Below, one piece after another: positions 1-7,475 of a stretch of 35,510 nt of DNA. Positions within the stretch are counted from its first letter, which is position 1. Each line of letters opens with the position of its first letter. The position numbers were made by a program, and so were the translations under genes. Origin of the DNA: Aurantiacibacter xanthus. GTDB taxonomy: Bacteria; Pseudomonadota; Alphaproteobacteria; Sphingomonadales; Sphingomonadaceae. The DNA lies in assembly GCF_003584015.1 (NCBI RefSeq), contig NZ_QXFM01000059.1, positions 1 to 35,510 on the forward strand. Direction: 5' to 3'. The notes below the pieces were generated by a model. That model was not told the origin of the DNA. It did no database searches and was given only the letters and a program-made list of their open reading frames with translations.

Positions 1-1
1 C

Positions 2-697
2 GGTGAGAGCCTCGCGCGGCGACACCTGCGCTTGCCGCGTGGCACCTCGGTCGAGCAATTGCCCGGCTTTGCCGAGGGCGCATGGTGGGTGCAGGATTTT
101 GCGGCCTCGCTCCCGGCACGCCTGCTCGGCATGGGTGAGGGGCGGCGTGTGCTCGATCTCTGCGCCGCGCCCGGTGGCAAGACGCTGCAATTGGCGAGCA
201 TGGGCTGGCAGGTCACGGCGCTCGACAATTCGTCGCGCCGGCTCGAACGTCTGCGCCAGAACTGCGAGCGCACCGGCCTTGCTGCCGAGGTGATCGAGGC
301 CGACGCCATGGGCTGGCACCCCGAGGCGCAATACGACGCGATCCTGCTCGACGCGCCTTGCACCGCTACCGGCACTTGCCGCCGCAATCCTGACGTGCTC
401 CACCGCATCGGCGAGCGCCAGATCGCGGCCATGGCCGAGCTGCAGGGGCAGTTGCTCGAGCGCGCGGGCAACTGGCTGGTGCCGGGCGGGCGGCTGGTTT
501 ACGCGACCTGCTCGCTCGAACGCGCCGAGGGTGAGGAGATCGCTGCGGCTTGTTCGCTGACGCCCGACCCCGTGCGCGCTGAGGAACTGCCCGCCGGTCT
601 CGCGCCCACGCCCGAGGGCTGGGTGCGCACCGATCCGGGGATGCTGGCGGGCAAGGGCGGGCTCGACGGCTTCTTCATCGCCCGCTTCACCGCCTGA
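2..697 (+). CDS. rsmB: 16S rRNA (cytosine-C5) methyltransferase RsmB-like, 3' part
   Basis: RsmB/NOL1/NOP2-family RNA m5C methyltransferase, which uses SAM to methylate a cytosine in 16S rRNA. The gene is cut by the left edge: the frame is open from base 2 with no start codon, so the N-terminal NusB-like domain is missing. The Rossmann core is visible: SAM-binding motif LDLCAAPGGKT at about 150-183, the DAPCTATGT motif containing the conserved Pro-Cys, and YATCS carrying the catalytic Thr-Cys pair. The C-terminus GLDGFFIARFTA is typical of the family. Other RNA m5C methyltransferases (RsmF-like) share these motifs, so the exact target position rests on family resemblance. No operon partner is visible downstream; the next gene is on the opposite strand. 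Confidence 0.88.
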   Translation, partial: GESLARRHLRLPRGTSVEQLPGFAEGAWWVQDFAASLPARLLGMGEGRRVLDLCAAPGGKTLQLASMGWQVTALDNSSRRLERLRQNCERTGLAAEVIEADAMGWHPEAQYDAILLDAPCTATGTCRRNPDVLHRIGERQIAAMAELQGQLLERAGNWLVPGGRLVYATCSLERAEGEEIAAACSLTPDPVRAEELPAGLAPTPEGWVRTDPGMLAGKGGLDGFFIARFTA

Positions 698-742
698 GTA
701 GCGCCGTTAGATTCTGATGAGATTACCCTGGTCCGCCTTGCT

Positions 743-827
743 CCCCTCCCCTTGGGGAGGGGCCGGGGGTGGGGGCTTCGACGCTGGCGTGGGCCCCCCA
801 TCCCAACCCTTCCCCACAGGGGAAGGG
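743..827. repeat. G/C-tract palindromic intergenic element
   Basis: Two perfect hairpins follow rsmB. CCCCTCCCC-TT-GGGGAGGGG lies at 743-762, and CCCTTCCCC-ACA-GGGGAAGGG at 807-827. Between them a G-rich stretch (764-775) and a C-rich stretch (794-804) can also pair, so the whole segment may fold as one structure. Similar C/G-tract palindromes are dispersed between genes in many high-GC proteobacteria. It may end transcription from rsmB on one side and msrA on the other, although no T-tract follows either hairpin. Confidence 0.6.
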
Positions 828-919
828 CGTTGCGAGTTGATCCTATGTCTTCCCGCTCTAGGCCCAACGTCGTCGCCCCGTGCTTTATGCAGGCCGACGA
901 TGATGTGGCACGGAAGCGC

Positions 920-1450
920 CTAGTCCTTCACATATTTCGCAAAACTCTTGCGCAGTTTCATCAGCTTGGGCGGTATCACCGCGAGGCAATAGGGATTGCG
1001 CTGGCCTTCGCCCTGCCAGTATTCCTGATGATAGTCCTCCGCCGGATACCAGGTGGCGGGGCCTTCGATGGTTGTCACCGCCATCGCGCCGTTCGCCGCA
1101 TTCCAGCGCCCGATCGCAGCCTCGGCCTCGGCGCGCTGTTCGTCGTCCAGAGGGAAGATCGCGCTGCGGTACTGCGTGCCCACATCGTTGCCCTGCCGGT
1201 TGAGCTGGGTCGGATCGTGGGTGCCGAGGAACATGTCGTAGATCTCGGCGAGACTCACCACTGCGGGATCGAAGGTCACGCGGATGGCCTCGGCATGGCC
1301 GGTCTCGCCTGAGCAAACCTGCTTGTAGGTCGGCGCCTCGACATGCCCGCCGATATAGCCGCTTTCGACCCCGGCAACGCCGATCACGTCTTTGAACACG
1401 GCCTCGGTGCACCAGAAACAGCCGCCTGCGATAATCGCCTGCATGGTCAT
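920..1450 (-). CDS. msrA: Peptide-methionine (S)-S-oxide reductase MsrA
   Basis: MsrA reduces methionine-S-sulfoxide in oxidised proteins, with thioredoxin as electron donor. The 176-residue protein has the family signature GGCFWC near the N-terminus, with Cys11 as the expected catalytic residue, followed by the expected [29 protein letters not shown] and EDYHQEYW blocks. The start at 1450 is chosen because a strong AAGGAG lies about nine bases upstream. The frame stays open far upstream (to about 2416), but that extension is antisense to the neighbouring gene and has no family match. The only change of note is that the second methionine (residue 3) could also serve as start. It stands alone on the minus strand. 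Confidence 0.95.
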   Translation of the reverse strand: MTMQAIIAGGCFWCTEAVFKDVIGVAGVESGYIGGHVEAPTYKQVCSGETGHAEAIRVTFDPAVVSLAEIYDMFLGTHDPTQLNRQGNDVGTQYRSAIFPLDDEQRAEAEAAIGRWNAANGAMAVTTIEGPATWYPAEDYHQEYWQGEGQRNPYCLAVIPPKLMKLRKSFAKYVKD

Positions 1451-1552
1451 GGGTATAATCTCCTTTCGCCAGGAGATGGGAAGCGCGGGCGCACTTGTCA
1501 TCCTTCGGTCCGGCCCTAGAGTTGCCCGGCCCCTTTCACAGGAGACCTGACG

Positions 1553-2389
1553 ATGCGCCTTCCTGCCCTCCTTGCCACTACCCTCGCTCTCACCTGCGCC
1601 GCCCCCGCATTGGCCGAGACGCCCGCCGCGCCCGGTATCGAAGCGGTCCTCGCCGCCGATATCCGCGCCGACGACCGCGCACGCGACCAGTATCGCCACC
1701 CGGTCGAGACGCTCGCCTTTTTCGAGGTCGAGCCCGGGATGAGCGTGGTCGACTTCATGCCCTCGGGCGGCTGGTATTCGCGCGTGCTGATCCCCTATCT
1801 CGGGGCGGAGGGCAGCTATATCGGTCTCAACCCAGATGTCGGGACCGAGGGCGGACCGGGCTTCTTCGCCGGGATGCGCGAGACCGCCAGCCGCTTCCCC
1901 GCGCAGGCGCAGGGCTGGGTGGGCGACAACGGCGCAGCCGTGATCGGCGCGAACATCGGCGACGAGGCCATCGAAGCCATGGCTGGTAGCGTCGATCGTT
2001 TCCTCATCTTCCGCGAGATCCACAATATCCGCCGCCTCGGCTGGTTCCACGATGTGGCGACCACCGCGCGCACCCTGCTCAAGGACGATGGCCTGCTCGG
2101 CGTGGTCCAGCACCGCGCCAGGCCCGATGCTCCCGCAAGCTACGTGCTCGGCGACAAGGGCTATCAGCGCGAGGAAGACGTGATCGCGCTGTTCTCGGCC
2201 TACGGTTTCGATCTTGTGGGCAAGAGCGAGGTCAACGCCAACCCAGCCGATCCGGCGGACTGGGAGGGCGGGGTGTGGAGCCTTCCGCCCAGCTTCGGCG
2301 GAGCGCCCGAGGGCAGCGAAGAACGCGCCCGCCGCGCCGAAATCGGCGAGAGCGACCGCATGACGCTGCTGTTCCGCAAGCGGCCCTGA
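1553..2389 (+). CDS. Exported class I SAM-methyltransferase-like protein
   Basis: This 278-residue protein begins with a clear signal peptide ([21 protein letters not shown], cleavage expected after ALA at residue 21), so it should be periplasmic. After it comes a methyltransferase-like fold. [20 protein letters not shown] (about residues 64-83) corresponds to the SAM-binding motif I region, and later segments ([33 protein letters not shown]) resemble motifs IV to VI of class I enzymes. Proteins of this kind are found in sphingomonads and are annotated only as SAM-dependent methyltransferases. SAM is not expected in the periplasm, so the catalytic role is uncertain. Ligand binding or a degenerate enzyme are alternatives. 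An AGGAG lies just before the ATG at 1553. Confidence 0.8.
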   Translation: MRLPALLATTLALTCAAPALAETPAAPGIEAVLAADIRADDRARDQYRHPVETLAFFEVEPGMSVVDFMPSGGWYSRVLIPYLGAEGSYIGLNPDVGTEGGPGFFAGMRETASRFPAQAQGWVGDNGAAVIGANIGDEAIEAMAGSVDRFLIFREIHNIRRLGWFHDVATTARTLLKDDGLLGVVQHRARPDAPASYVLGDKGYQREEDVIALFSAYGFDLVGKSEVNANPADPADWEGGVWSLPPSFGGAPEGSEERARRAEIGESDRMTLLFRKRP

Positions 2390-2436
2390 TCCCGTTTTCG
2401 TAGACTTGGCGGCCAAGGCTCAGTAATCGCGCAGGC

Positions 2437-3312
2437 ATGAGAAAGCTTACTGTCGCGGCGCTCCAGCTCGAACTCGGGCTGGCTGACGAGGCCGCCAACA
2501 TCGCTGCCGTTTCGGATCTGGTCGCAGAGGCCGCAGGCAAGGGTGCGCAGGTGATCCTGCCGCCCGAACTGTTCTCCGGCCCCTATTTCTGCCGCGAGGA
2601 GAAAGACATGTTCTTCGCGCTCGCCCGCCCGACGCTGGAGCACCCGAGCGTGCAGGCGATGCGCAAGCTGGCGAAACAGCTGGGCGTGGCGATCCCCACC
2701 AGCTTCTTCGAGCGCGACGGGCACCACTACTACAACACGCTGGCGATGATCGACCCCGATGGCGAGATCATGGGCACCTATCGCAAGAGCCACATCCCCG
2801 ATGGCCCCGGCTACGAGGAGAAATTCTATTTCCGCCCCGGCAACGACGGGTTCAAGGTCTGGGACGTGCCCTGCACAGGTGGCACGGCGCGCATCGGCAT
2901 CGGGGTGTGCTGGGACCAGTGGTATCCCGAGACCGCGCGCTGCCTCGCGCTGTTGGGGGCCGAGGTCTTGTTCTATCCCACCGCGATCGGCTCCGAGCCG
3001 AAGGACGCCGGGATGGACACCAGCCGCATGTGGCGCCGCGCGATGATCGGCCATGCGGTGAGCAACTGCATGCCGGTGATCGCCGCCAACCGCATCGGCC
3101 ATGAGGGCTCGCAGGCGGAAGGGACGGCCTTCTACGGCCACAGCTTCATCTGCGACGAATGGGGTGATTACCTCAGCGAATATGGCCGCGAGGAAACCGG
3201 CGTGCTGGCCGCTACGCTCGATCTCGATCAGGCGCGCGAGCACCGAGCCAGCTGGGGCTTCTTCCGCGACCGCCGCCCGCAGCTTTACGGCCGGATTGCC
3301 GAGGACATTTGA
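2437..3312 (+). CDS. aguB: N-carbamoylputrescine amidase
   Basis: Nitrilase-superfamily hydrolase that converts N-carbamoylputrescine to putrescine, CO2 and ammonia, the last step of the arginine/agmatine route to polyamines. The 291-residue length is normal. The catalytic triad is present: Glu in ILPPELF (about residue 44), Lys in YRKSHIPDGPGYEEK (about 113), and Cys in IGIGVCWDQWYPE (about 159). The block HIPDGPGYEEKFYF is characteristic of this subgroup rather than of general nitrilases. The usual partner, agmatine deiminase (aguA), is not next to it in this window. The stop codon overlaps the TTG start of folK by four bases, so the two are probably translated from one message. Confidence 0.92.
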   Translation: MRKLTVAALQLELGLADEAANIAAVSDLVAEAAGKGAQVILPPELFSGPYFCREEKDMFFALARPTLEHPSVQAMRKLAKQLGVAIPTSFFERDGHHYYNTLAMIDPDGEIMGTYRKSHIPDGPGYEEKFYFRPGNDGFKVWDVPCTGGTARIGIGVCWDQWYPETARCLALLGAEVLFYPTAIGSEPKDAGMDTSRMWRRAMIGHAVSNCMPVIAANRIGHEGSQAEGTAFYGHSFICDEWGDYLSEYGREETGVLAATLDLDQAREHRASWGFFRDRRPQLYGRIAEDI

Positions 3313-3806
3313 GCAAGCACCTCTATCTTGTCGCGCTGGGATCGAACCAGCGCCACCACCGCTACGGCGCGCCGCGGCAGGTGCTGGCGCGGGCCATCGC
3401 GCGCATCGACGACAAGCTGGGCAAGGTCGTCGCTCGCTCACGCCTGATCGAGACCGCGCCGGTCGGCCCGTCGCAAAGGCGCTACATCAACGGCGCTTTG
3501 GTGCTGTCGTGCGAGCTGAAGCCTGCCAAGTTGCTGCGCAAGTTGCAAAGGATCGAACGCAAGTTCGGCCGGGTGCGGCGCGGGCAGCGCTGGCGTTCGC
3601 GTCCGCTCGATCTCGATATTGTGCTGTGGTCGGGCGGAATTTTCGTGCGGCCAGAGCTGGCGATCCCGCATCCGCTGTTCCGCGAGCGCGACTTCGTGCT
3701 CGGTCCGGCAGCCGGGATTGCCGGCGATTGGCGCGACCCGGTGACCGGTTTGACGCTACGACAGTTGCATGGACGCTTGACCCGCCGCCGCCCGCTATCT
3801 AGGTGA
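3309..3806 (+). CDS. folK: 2-amino-4-hydroxy-6-hydroxymethyldihydropteridine pyrophosphokinase (HPPK)
   Basis: HPPK transfers pyrophosphate from ATP to hydroxymethyl-dihydropterin in folate synthesis. The 165-residue protein shows the family features in order: YLVALGSNQ at the N-terminus, TAPVGPSQRRYINGALVL (pterin-binding region), RIERKFGRVRRGQRWRSRPLDLDIVLW with the RPLDLDI signature, and the IPHPLFRERDFVLGP block near the end. The start is TTG at 3309, giving a TTGA overlap with the aguB stop, which implies translational coupling. The stretch around 120-165 is Arg-rich. The gene ends 34 bases before tRNA-Lys. Confidence 0.93.
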   Translation: MSKHLYLVALGSNQRHHRYGAPRQVLARAIARIDDKLGKVVARSRLIETAPVGPSQRRYINGALVLSCELKPAKLLRKLQRIERKFGRVRRGQRWRSRPLDLDIVLWSGGIFVRPELAIPHPLFRERDFVLGPAAGIAGDWRDPVTGLTLRQLHGRLTRRRPLSR

Positions 3807-3840
3807 CGCGCCGCAGGCCATTCGCGCCATGCCCCATATC

Positions 3841-3916
3841 GGGCCCTTAGCTCAGTCGGTAGAGCAACTGACTTTTAATCAGTAGGTCGCTGGTTCGAAC
3901 CCAGCAGGGCTCACCA
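3841..3916 (+). tRNA. tRNA-Lys(UUU), with CCA encoded
   Basis: A 76-base cloverleaf. The acceptor stem GGGCCCT pairs with AGGGCTC (one G-T pair), the D arm is GCTC/GAGC, the anticodon stem ACTGA/TCAGT holds loop CTTTTAA with anticodon TTT at 3874-3876, and the T loop is TTCGAAC. CCA is encoded at 3914-3916. Its 3' half from 3881 is the left copy of the 39-bp direct repeat that bounds the element to its right, so this tRNA is the attachment site and has stayed intact. Confidence 0.98.
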
Positions 3917-3919
3917 TTT
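3881..3919 (+). repeat. attL: left 39-bp direct repeat
   Basis: Covers the tRNA-Lys variable region, T arm, acceptor 3' strand, CCA and three following T bases. It is identical base for base to 13472-13510; the bases just outside differ on both sides (C versus T before, A versus C after). The strand-exchange point cannot be placed within the repeat from sequence alone. Confidence 0.93.
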
Positions 3920-3951
3920 ATCGCCTTGAAGTCCTTGGTTTTCCGTCAGTT

Positions 3952-5646
3952 ATGGCGCAAGCGTCTACTTCATCTGCACCACAATCCTGCTACACAGCGG
4001 AGGACGGTGAGGTGTTCAAGTTATCCCGGCGCAAAGGCTCAGCGATGTGGCAGGTGCGCAAGCGATGGCCGCTCGATTGTGCCCCGATCCTTCGCGGAGA
4101 GTTTATCCGCTCCACCGGAGAGACGGACAAGGAGAAGGCTGCGGACAAGCTTCCGCTCATCGCTGCCGAGTATCGTGCCAAGGTGAATGAGGCGCGGGAG
4201 GCCGCAAAGGCCAACCCTGAGAGGGTACTGACTGAGGCCGAGGCGCACCGCATGGCAGCGGAGTTCTTCAACACCCAGTTGCCCTCTTTCCTACCGCAGC
4301 GGCGGCTTGAGGCCATCGACCACAGGCAACTCCTCAGGTCCACCAAGGAGCGCCTTGAGGCCGTCCAAGCGATGCTGGGGCGGGGCGACTTCGGGCCGGT
4401 CTTGGCGGCGAGCAGGACGCTGCTGCGGCAGGCTGGGGTGTCCGTCGATCAGGACAGCCCTGCGGTTGGCTATCTGCAACGCATGCTTATGCGGGCTTTC
4501 GTGGAACTTCACCGGGCTGCGGTAGCGCGCCTTGAGGGCGATGCTGCCTATACCCCGCGTGACGCCGAGCTGATCGCGCCCCCGGCTGCCCCCGAGGCTC
4601 CCGAGGGGAAGACCGTGGCGGAACTCGTCGAAGCATACGAACGGGCCAAGACTCCCGGCTGGTCCGATTCTTCCAAGCGAGTCTTTGGCCCCGTTGCGCG
4701 CCTGCTTCGGGAGGAGTTTGGAGATCGGATGGTGGACAGCATCGCCCGAGAAGAGGCGCGGGAGTTCGTCGAGTTGCTGCAGTCCCTCCCCACCGGCATG
4801 GGCCGCAGGCTAGCCCTCAGGGGGCTGACGGCGCGTGAGGCCGTCGCGAAGGGGAAGGAGCTGGGCATCGCTCCGATCACCGCCAAGACCGTCAACGATG
4901 GCTACCTCGTCCACGTAGTCGCAGTCTTCAACTGGGCGGTGACTGAGCGGTGGATCACCTCTCACTCTTTCCACAAGCTGCGGGTGGCTGATCCGGTCGA
5001 TGACGCGGACAGGCGCGATCCGTTTACCAGCGAGCAGTTGAAAACGATCTTCACGCAGGCACCGTGGGACCGCCCTTGGGATAGCGGCAGGGACCAGCCG
5101 GGGCGGTTCTGGGTGCCGTTGCTATGTCTTTTTCAGGGGCTGCGCCTGAGCGAGGCTACACAGCGGCGGGTAAGTGATGTGGAGGAGGGAGAAATACCTG
5201 TGATCCATATCCGAACCCAAGAAGGGGCGCGCCTCAAGACCGAATCATCGCGGGGAACGCTTCCGGTTCATCCCGAGCTGATCCGCCTAGGATTCCTGTC
5301 CTTCGTCGCTGAGCGGAAAGCTGCAGGCGACGAACTCCTGTTCCCAGAGGAAGGCTCAGGGCGCGCCTTGTCCGAGTGGTTCAGCGGCCATGTTCAGTCA
5401 CTGCAGCTTGAAGGACGGCGGCTGGGCATTCACTCTTTCCGGCATGGGTTTGAGGACAGGCTGCGAGAGGCTGGGTTGCCCGAGCGCACTGCTCTGGCGC
5501 TGGCTCGCCGTGGTGAGAAGGGTTCAAGCCGGGGTTACGGCTACGGGAACTCCATCCAGAGCAAGGCGGAGGCGCTCCAGCGTGTGGTGTACCCCGGCCT
5601 CAATCTGGAGCATCTGGCTGGGGGCATCACCAAACTACTCCTCTAG
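3952..5646 (+). CDS. Tyrosine site-specific recombinase (integrase)
   Basis: Phage-type integrase of 564 residues that should catalyse integration and excision at tRNA-Lys. The N-terminal 215 residues are rich in charged helices. A core-binding (SAM-like) domain spans about 220-345 and the catalytic domain about 355-545. Catalytic residues in order: Arg398 (FQGLRLSEAT), Lys429 (RLKTESSRGTLPVH), His494 and Arg497 (GIHSFRH), and a Tyr at 529 or 531 (RGYGYG). The position where most relatives have Gly-His about nine residues before the Tyr reads Arg-Arg (519-520), so the third His/Trp of the active site appears replaced. The ATG at 3952 lies 35 bases after the tRNA CCA with no good ribosome site and little room for a promoter. 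Transcription may therefore come from the tRNA promoter. Confidence 0.93.
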   Translation: MAQASTSSAPQSCYTAEDGEVFKLSRRKGSAMWQVRKRWPLDCAPILRGEFIRSTGETDKEKAADKLPLIAAEYRAKVNEAREAAKANPERVLTEAEAHRMAAEFFNTQLPSFLPQRRLEAIDHRQLLRSTKERLEAVQAMLGRGDFGPVLAASRTLLRQAGVSVDQDSPAVGYLQRMLMRAFVELHRAAVARLEGDAAYTPRDAELIAPPAAPEAPEGKTVAELVEAYERAKTPGWSDSSKRVFGPVARLLREEFGDRMVDSIAREEAREFVELLQSLPTGMGRRLALRGLTAREAVAKGKELGIAPITAKTVNDGYLVHVVAVFNWAVTERWITSHSFHKLRVADPVDDADRRDPFTSEQLKTIFTQAPWDRPWDSGRDQPGRFWVPLLCLFQGLRLSEATQRRVSDVEEGEIPVIHIRTQEGARLKTESSRGTLPVHPELIRLGFLSFVAERKAAGDELLFPEEGSGRALSEWFSGHVQSLQLEGRRLGIHSFRHGFEDRLREAGLPERTALALARRGEKGSSRGYGYGNSIQSKAEALQRVVYPGLNLEHLAGGITKLLL

Positions 5647-6019
5647 CACCACCAACCGGATGGCCCTCGATCCATCGCCCCGGCGGGGGCATTTAAGGTG
5701 ACCTATTGCACCAACCGACGGAAGGCAGATCGGAGCCGCACCTACCAAGCCAAGGGGCTGACCGAAGAGGACGCCCTAGTGCAGGCCCGGTGCGCCTTCA
5801 TCCTACGCCATGGTCACTACGACGATGGCCGTGTGATCCAGTGGACACCCGAAGGGGGCATTTAAGTTGCGCTATAGCACCAACCGGAACCCCGACCCGG
5901 TCCACCTCTGGAACCCTTAGGTTCCACGAAGGGGCACCCTAAAACCCTCGCTATAGCACTTTGAACGGGAAGGCTGCGCCCTGAGGGCACCACGAAGGGT
6001 GACCCTATGCACCAGAACG
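5620..6019 (+). repeat. Five degenerate copies of a ~35-bp direct repeat
   Basis: Approximate consensus: a GGGGGCATTTAAG block followed by CTATAGCACCAACCGG. Copies lie at about 5620-5659 (spanning the integrase stop), 5685-5717, 5854-5887, 5930-5970 and 5995-6019. The second and third are the best preserved. The last two also share a preceding block of the form CCCT-AGG-CCACGAAGGG (5914 and 5979, 65 bases apart). Three copies can be read as a start codon plus a related peptide start: MTYCTNR at 5698, MRYSTNR at 5867 (17 codons, stop at 5918-5920) and MTLCTRT at 5999. They may be protein-binding sites, iterons, or duplicated stubs of one small gene. Confidence 0.6.
5698..5865 (+). CDS. Small 55-residue protein of unknown function
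   Basis: The frame runs from a GTG at 5698 to TAA at 5863-5865. The product begins MTYCTNRRKADRSRTYQ, continues with a likely amphipathic helix (LTEEDALVQARCAFILRH) and ends IQWTPEGGI. A G-rich run (GGGGG, 5685-5689) lies about eight bases before the start. The even composition, with a mixed charged helix and aromatic C-terminus, looks like real protein, but I recognise no family. The start lies in the second copy of the repeat array and the stop in the third, so this gene may be the intact version of a unit whose other copies are stubs. Without an ATG and without a known relative it remains tentative. Confidence 0.5.
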   Translation: MTYCTNRRKADRSRTYQAKGLTEEDALVQARCAFILRHGHYDDGRVIQWTPEGGI

Positions 6020-6081
6020 GCCGGACAGGCTCAATGTCTGCCCGAAGAGCTTAGCTCAGTTACGACCACCCATTTGATGGG

Positions 6082-6110
6082 TTGACAGCAAGGAACAAAG
6101 TGAGTATCCT
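6082..6110 (+). promoter_or_regulatory. Near-consensus sigma70-type promoter
   Basis: TTGACA at 6082-6087, exactly 17 bases, then TATCCT at 6105-6110. This is the best promoter match I saw inside the element. It points at the HNH-like gene, whose start is about 330 bases further on, so the transcript would carry a long structured leader. Confidence 0.65.
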
Positions 6111-6442
6111 ATCCTACTAATATAGTACTACTACTCAGTACTAGGGAAGTCCTACTACTTACGTCTTGCTTAGGATGGAATAGTAAGGATGAGATAGTAG
6201 GGTAGATAGTAGGACTGCTACTCAGTACTGCCTCAGGACTGCTACCCAGTCCTTCCCCCTTCCCCCTTTCATCGTCATCATCTCCAGCCCAGCCACCTAG
6301 GGTCATCCAGCGGCATAGCCCTAGATTGGACTCTGAGGCCTCTTCCAGCGCGAAGGCGGGGCTACCCGCTACCCTACCAGCTAGACGCCCGCAGCGACTC
6401 TCTACGAGTCTCTGAGCGGCTGTCCCTGCAAGGAGTCATCCC
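6111..6442. other. Noncoding leader rich in AGTA/TACT repeats
   Basis: No convincing gene. The segment 6111-6252 is AT-richer than its surroundings and is built from interleaved copies of TACT, CTAC and AGTA words. These include AGTACT around a short loop (6124-6142), TCCTACTA near 6111 facing TAGTAGGA near 6207-6214, and two tandem copies of GGACTGCTAC-CAGT at 6212 and 6236, 24 bases apart. The rest (6253-6442) is pyrimidine-rich, then ordinary. It may be a folded leader, a regulator-binding region or an origin-like region. Confidence 0.45.
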
Positions 6443-7192
6443 ATCGCCAACCCTCACGCATCTCCCTACGCCTTCCCGGCTGGGAAGAACCCCGGGCTTG
6501 CTGAGTACCTGAACGAGAAGACCGAGTACGATCCGGCCAGCGGCTGTCTGCTGTGGGTCGGCTCCTTCAACAAAGAGGGCACTGGCCGAGTCTCTCCGCC
6601 TATCGCCAAGCAGTACGGCTCCCTGCAAGCTGCCCGCCTAGCGTGGCAAGCGGGGCATGGCCGGAAGCTGGACAAGGCCACCCACCTCTATCGCCGCTGC
6701 GGCAACCCCAAGTGCATCCACCCGCACCACCTCAAGGAAGCAGAGCCAAACGACACTTGGCACGACCCTGACCTAGGACCGCCCCTGAGGCGTGGCAGCG
6801 TCGGAGCCTTGAAGGTCGGCAAGCGCATCCTGTGGGCGAAAGAGGTCTACCAGATTCAGTCCTACCCGCTGCCCCGCGACCCGTCCTTGGGTCTGCCTTT
6901 CATGTTCAGCAGTGCGGTTGGCTGCTGGCACACAGACCGGCCCCGCTGGGTCGACCTCAAGCCAGTCCAGCTACGCAAGCTCGATATCATCCGCACCGTG
7001 CGCCGCTGCCCTATCCGCGCCAGCCTCACGGTGCTGCCCTGCGGTTTCCGCCGCTACGACCTGCCCGCAGGTATCACCGAGATCGCCTTCACCGAGCCAC
7101 CGCCTCTGACCTACGAGGAAGTGTTTGGTTTGGTCGAAGATGACGAAGCTCCAGAGACTGCCCCTGCGGCAGACCGGGCACTCGCCGCCTAG
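6443..7192 (+). CDS. HNH-endonuclease-like protein, degenerate, non-ATG start
   Basis: The frame is open from 6416 to the stop at 7190-7192. Residues 35-97 follow the pattern of phage-type HNH proteins: SGCLLWVGSFNKEGTGRV, then AARLAWQAGHG, then RRCGNPKCIHPHHL. The zinc-type cysteines (about 86 and 91) and the final His (96) are kept. The usual AHR reads AAR, the His before the CDNP-type block reads Arg, and its Asp reads Gly, so nuclease activity is doubtful. The C-terminal 150 residues are unrecognised and end in an acidic tail. No ATG, GTG or TTG lies upstream of the domain in frame; the only TTG is at 6809. A good AAGGAG at 6430-6435 sits seven bases before ATC at 6443, so I propose an ATC start. 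A CTG start at 6509, or a start codon lost by mutation, are alternatives. Confidence 0.6.
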   Translation: MANPHASPYAFPAGKNPGLAEYLNEKTEYDPASGCLLWVGSFNKEGTGRVSPPIAKQYGSLQAARLAWQAGHGRKLDKATHLYRRCGNPKCIHPHHLKEAEPNDTWHDPDLGPPLRRGSVGALKVGKRILWAKEVYQIQSYPLPRDPSLGLPFMFSSAVGCWHTDRPRWVDLKPVQLRKLDIIRTVRRCPIRASLTVLPCGFRRYDLPAGITEIAFTEPPPLTYEEVFGLVEDDEAPETAPAADRALAA

Positions 7193-7279
7193 AAGCCTGT
7201 CGGCTTTGGGTTGGCTCCGCCGTCTAGTCCGTCTTGGACACCCACCACCCCAGCACGAAAGCGCCCCGGCTGTAATCCC

Positions 7280-7384
7280 ATGCCCCGCCTCTCCAGCATC
7301 GCTCTGGTCGCCACGGTCGCAATGGTGACCGTCTCGCAGACCATCACCGCCCTTGCGGCCATCCTCGCCCTCGCCCTGGGCTAA
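7280..7384 (+). CDS. Putative 34-residue membrane peptide
   Basis: Begins ATG at 7280 and ends TAA at 7382-7384. After a short polar start (MPRLSS) almost the entire peptide is hydrophobic (IALVATVAMVTVSQTITALAAILALALG), enough for one membrane span. The ribosome site is weak. Position between the HNH-like gene and the zinc-ribbon gene, with no overlap, fits a small accessory gene. Short hydrophobic peptides also arise by chance in GC-rich DNA, so this is tentative. Confidence 0.35.
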   Translation: MPRLSSIALVATVAMVTVSQTITALAAILALALG

Positions 7385-7426
7385 CCCCGTCCCCGCAGCG
7401 CCGGAGTAGCTAACGGCCCTGCTTTC

Positions 7427-7467
7427 CTGCCCCCGCTGGTTTTCGTCATGGTCCCCGGCGGGGGCAG
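7427..7467 (+). promoter_or_regulatory. Perfect 10-bp hairpin in the zinc-ribbon gene leader
   Basis: CTGCCCCCGC at 7427-7436 pairs exactly with GCGGGGGCAG at 7458-7467 around a 21-base loop. It ends eight bases before the first ATG of the next gene and has no T-tract. It is more likely a leader structure or protein site than a terminator. Confidence 0.4.
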
Positions 7468-7475
7468 TCCCTGAA

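Noticed and set aside
1451-2416. Long minus-strand extension upstream of msrA (498 codons in total).
   Set aside because: It is the antisense of the exported methyltransferase gene. The MsrA part starts at 1450 with its own ribosome site, and the extension has no family match.
5620-6019. CRISPR-like array.
   Set aside because: The copies are too degenerate, the spacing is uneven (about 53 to 169 bases) and no cas genes are near.
5620-6019. Integrase arm-type binding sites.
   Set aside because: The array is about 1.7 kb from the attachment core, on the far side of the integrase gene, much farther than known arm sites.
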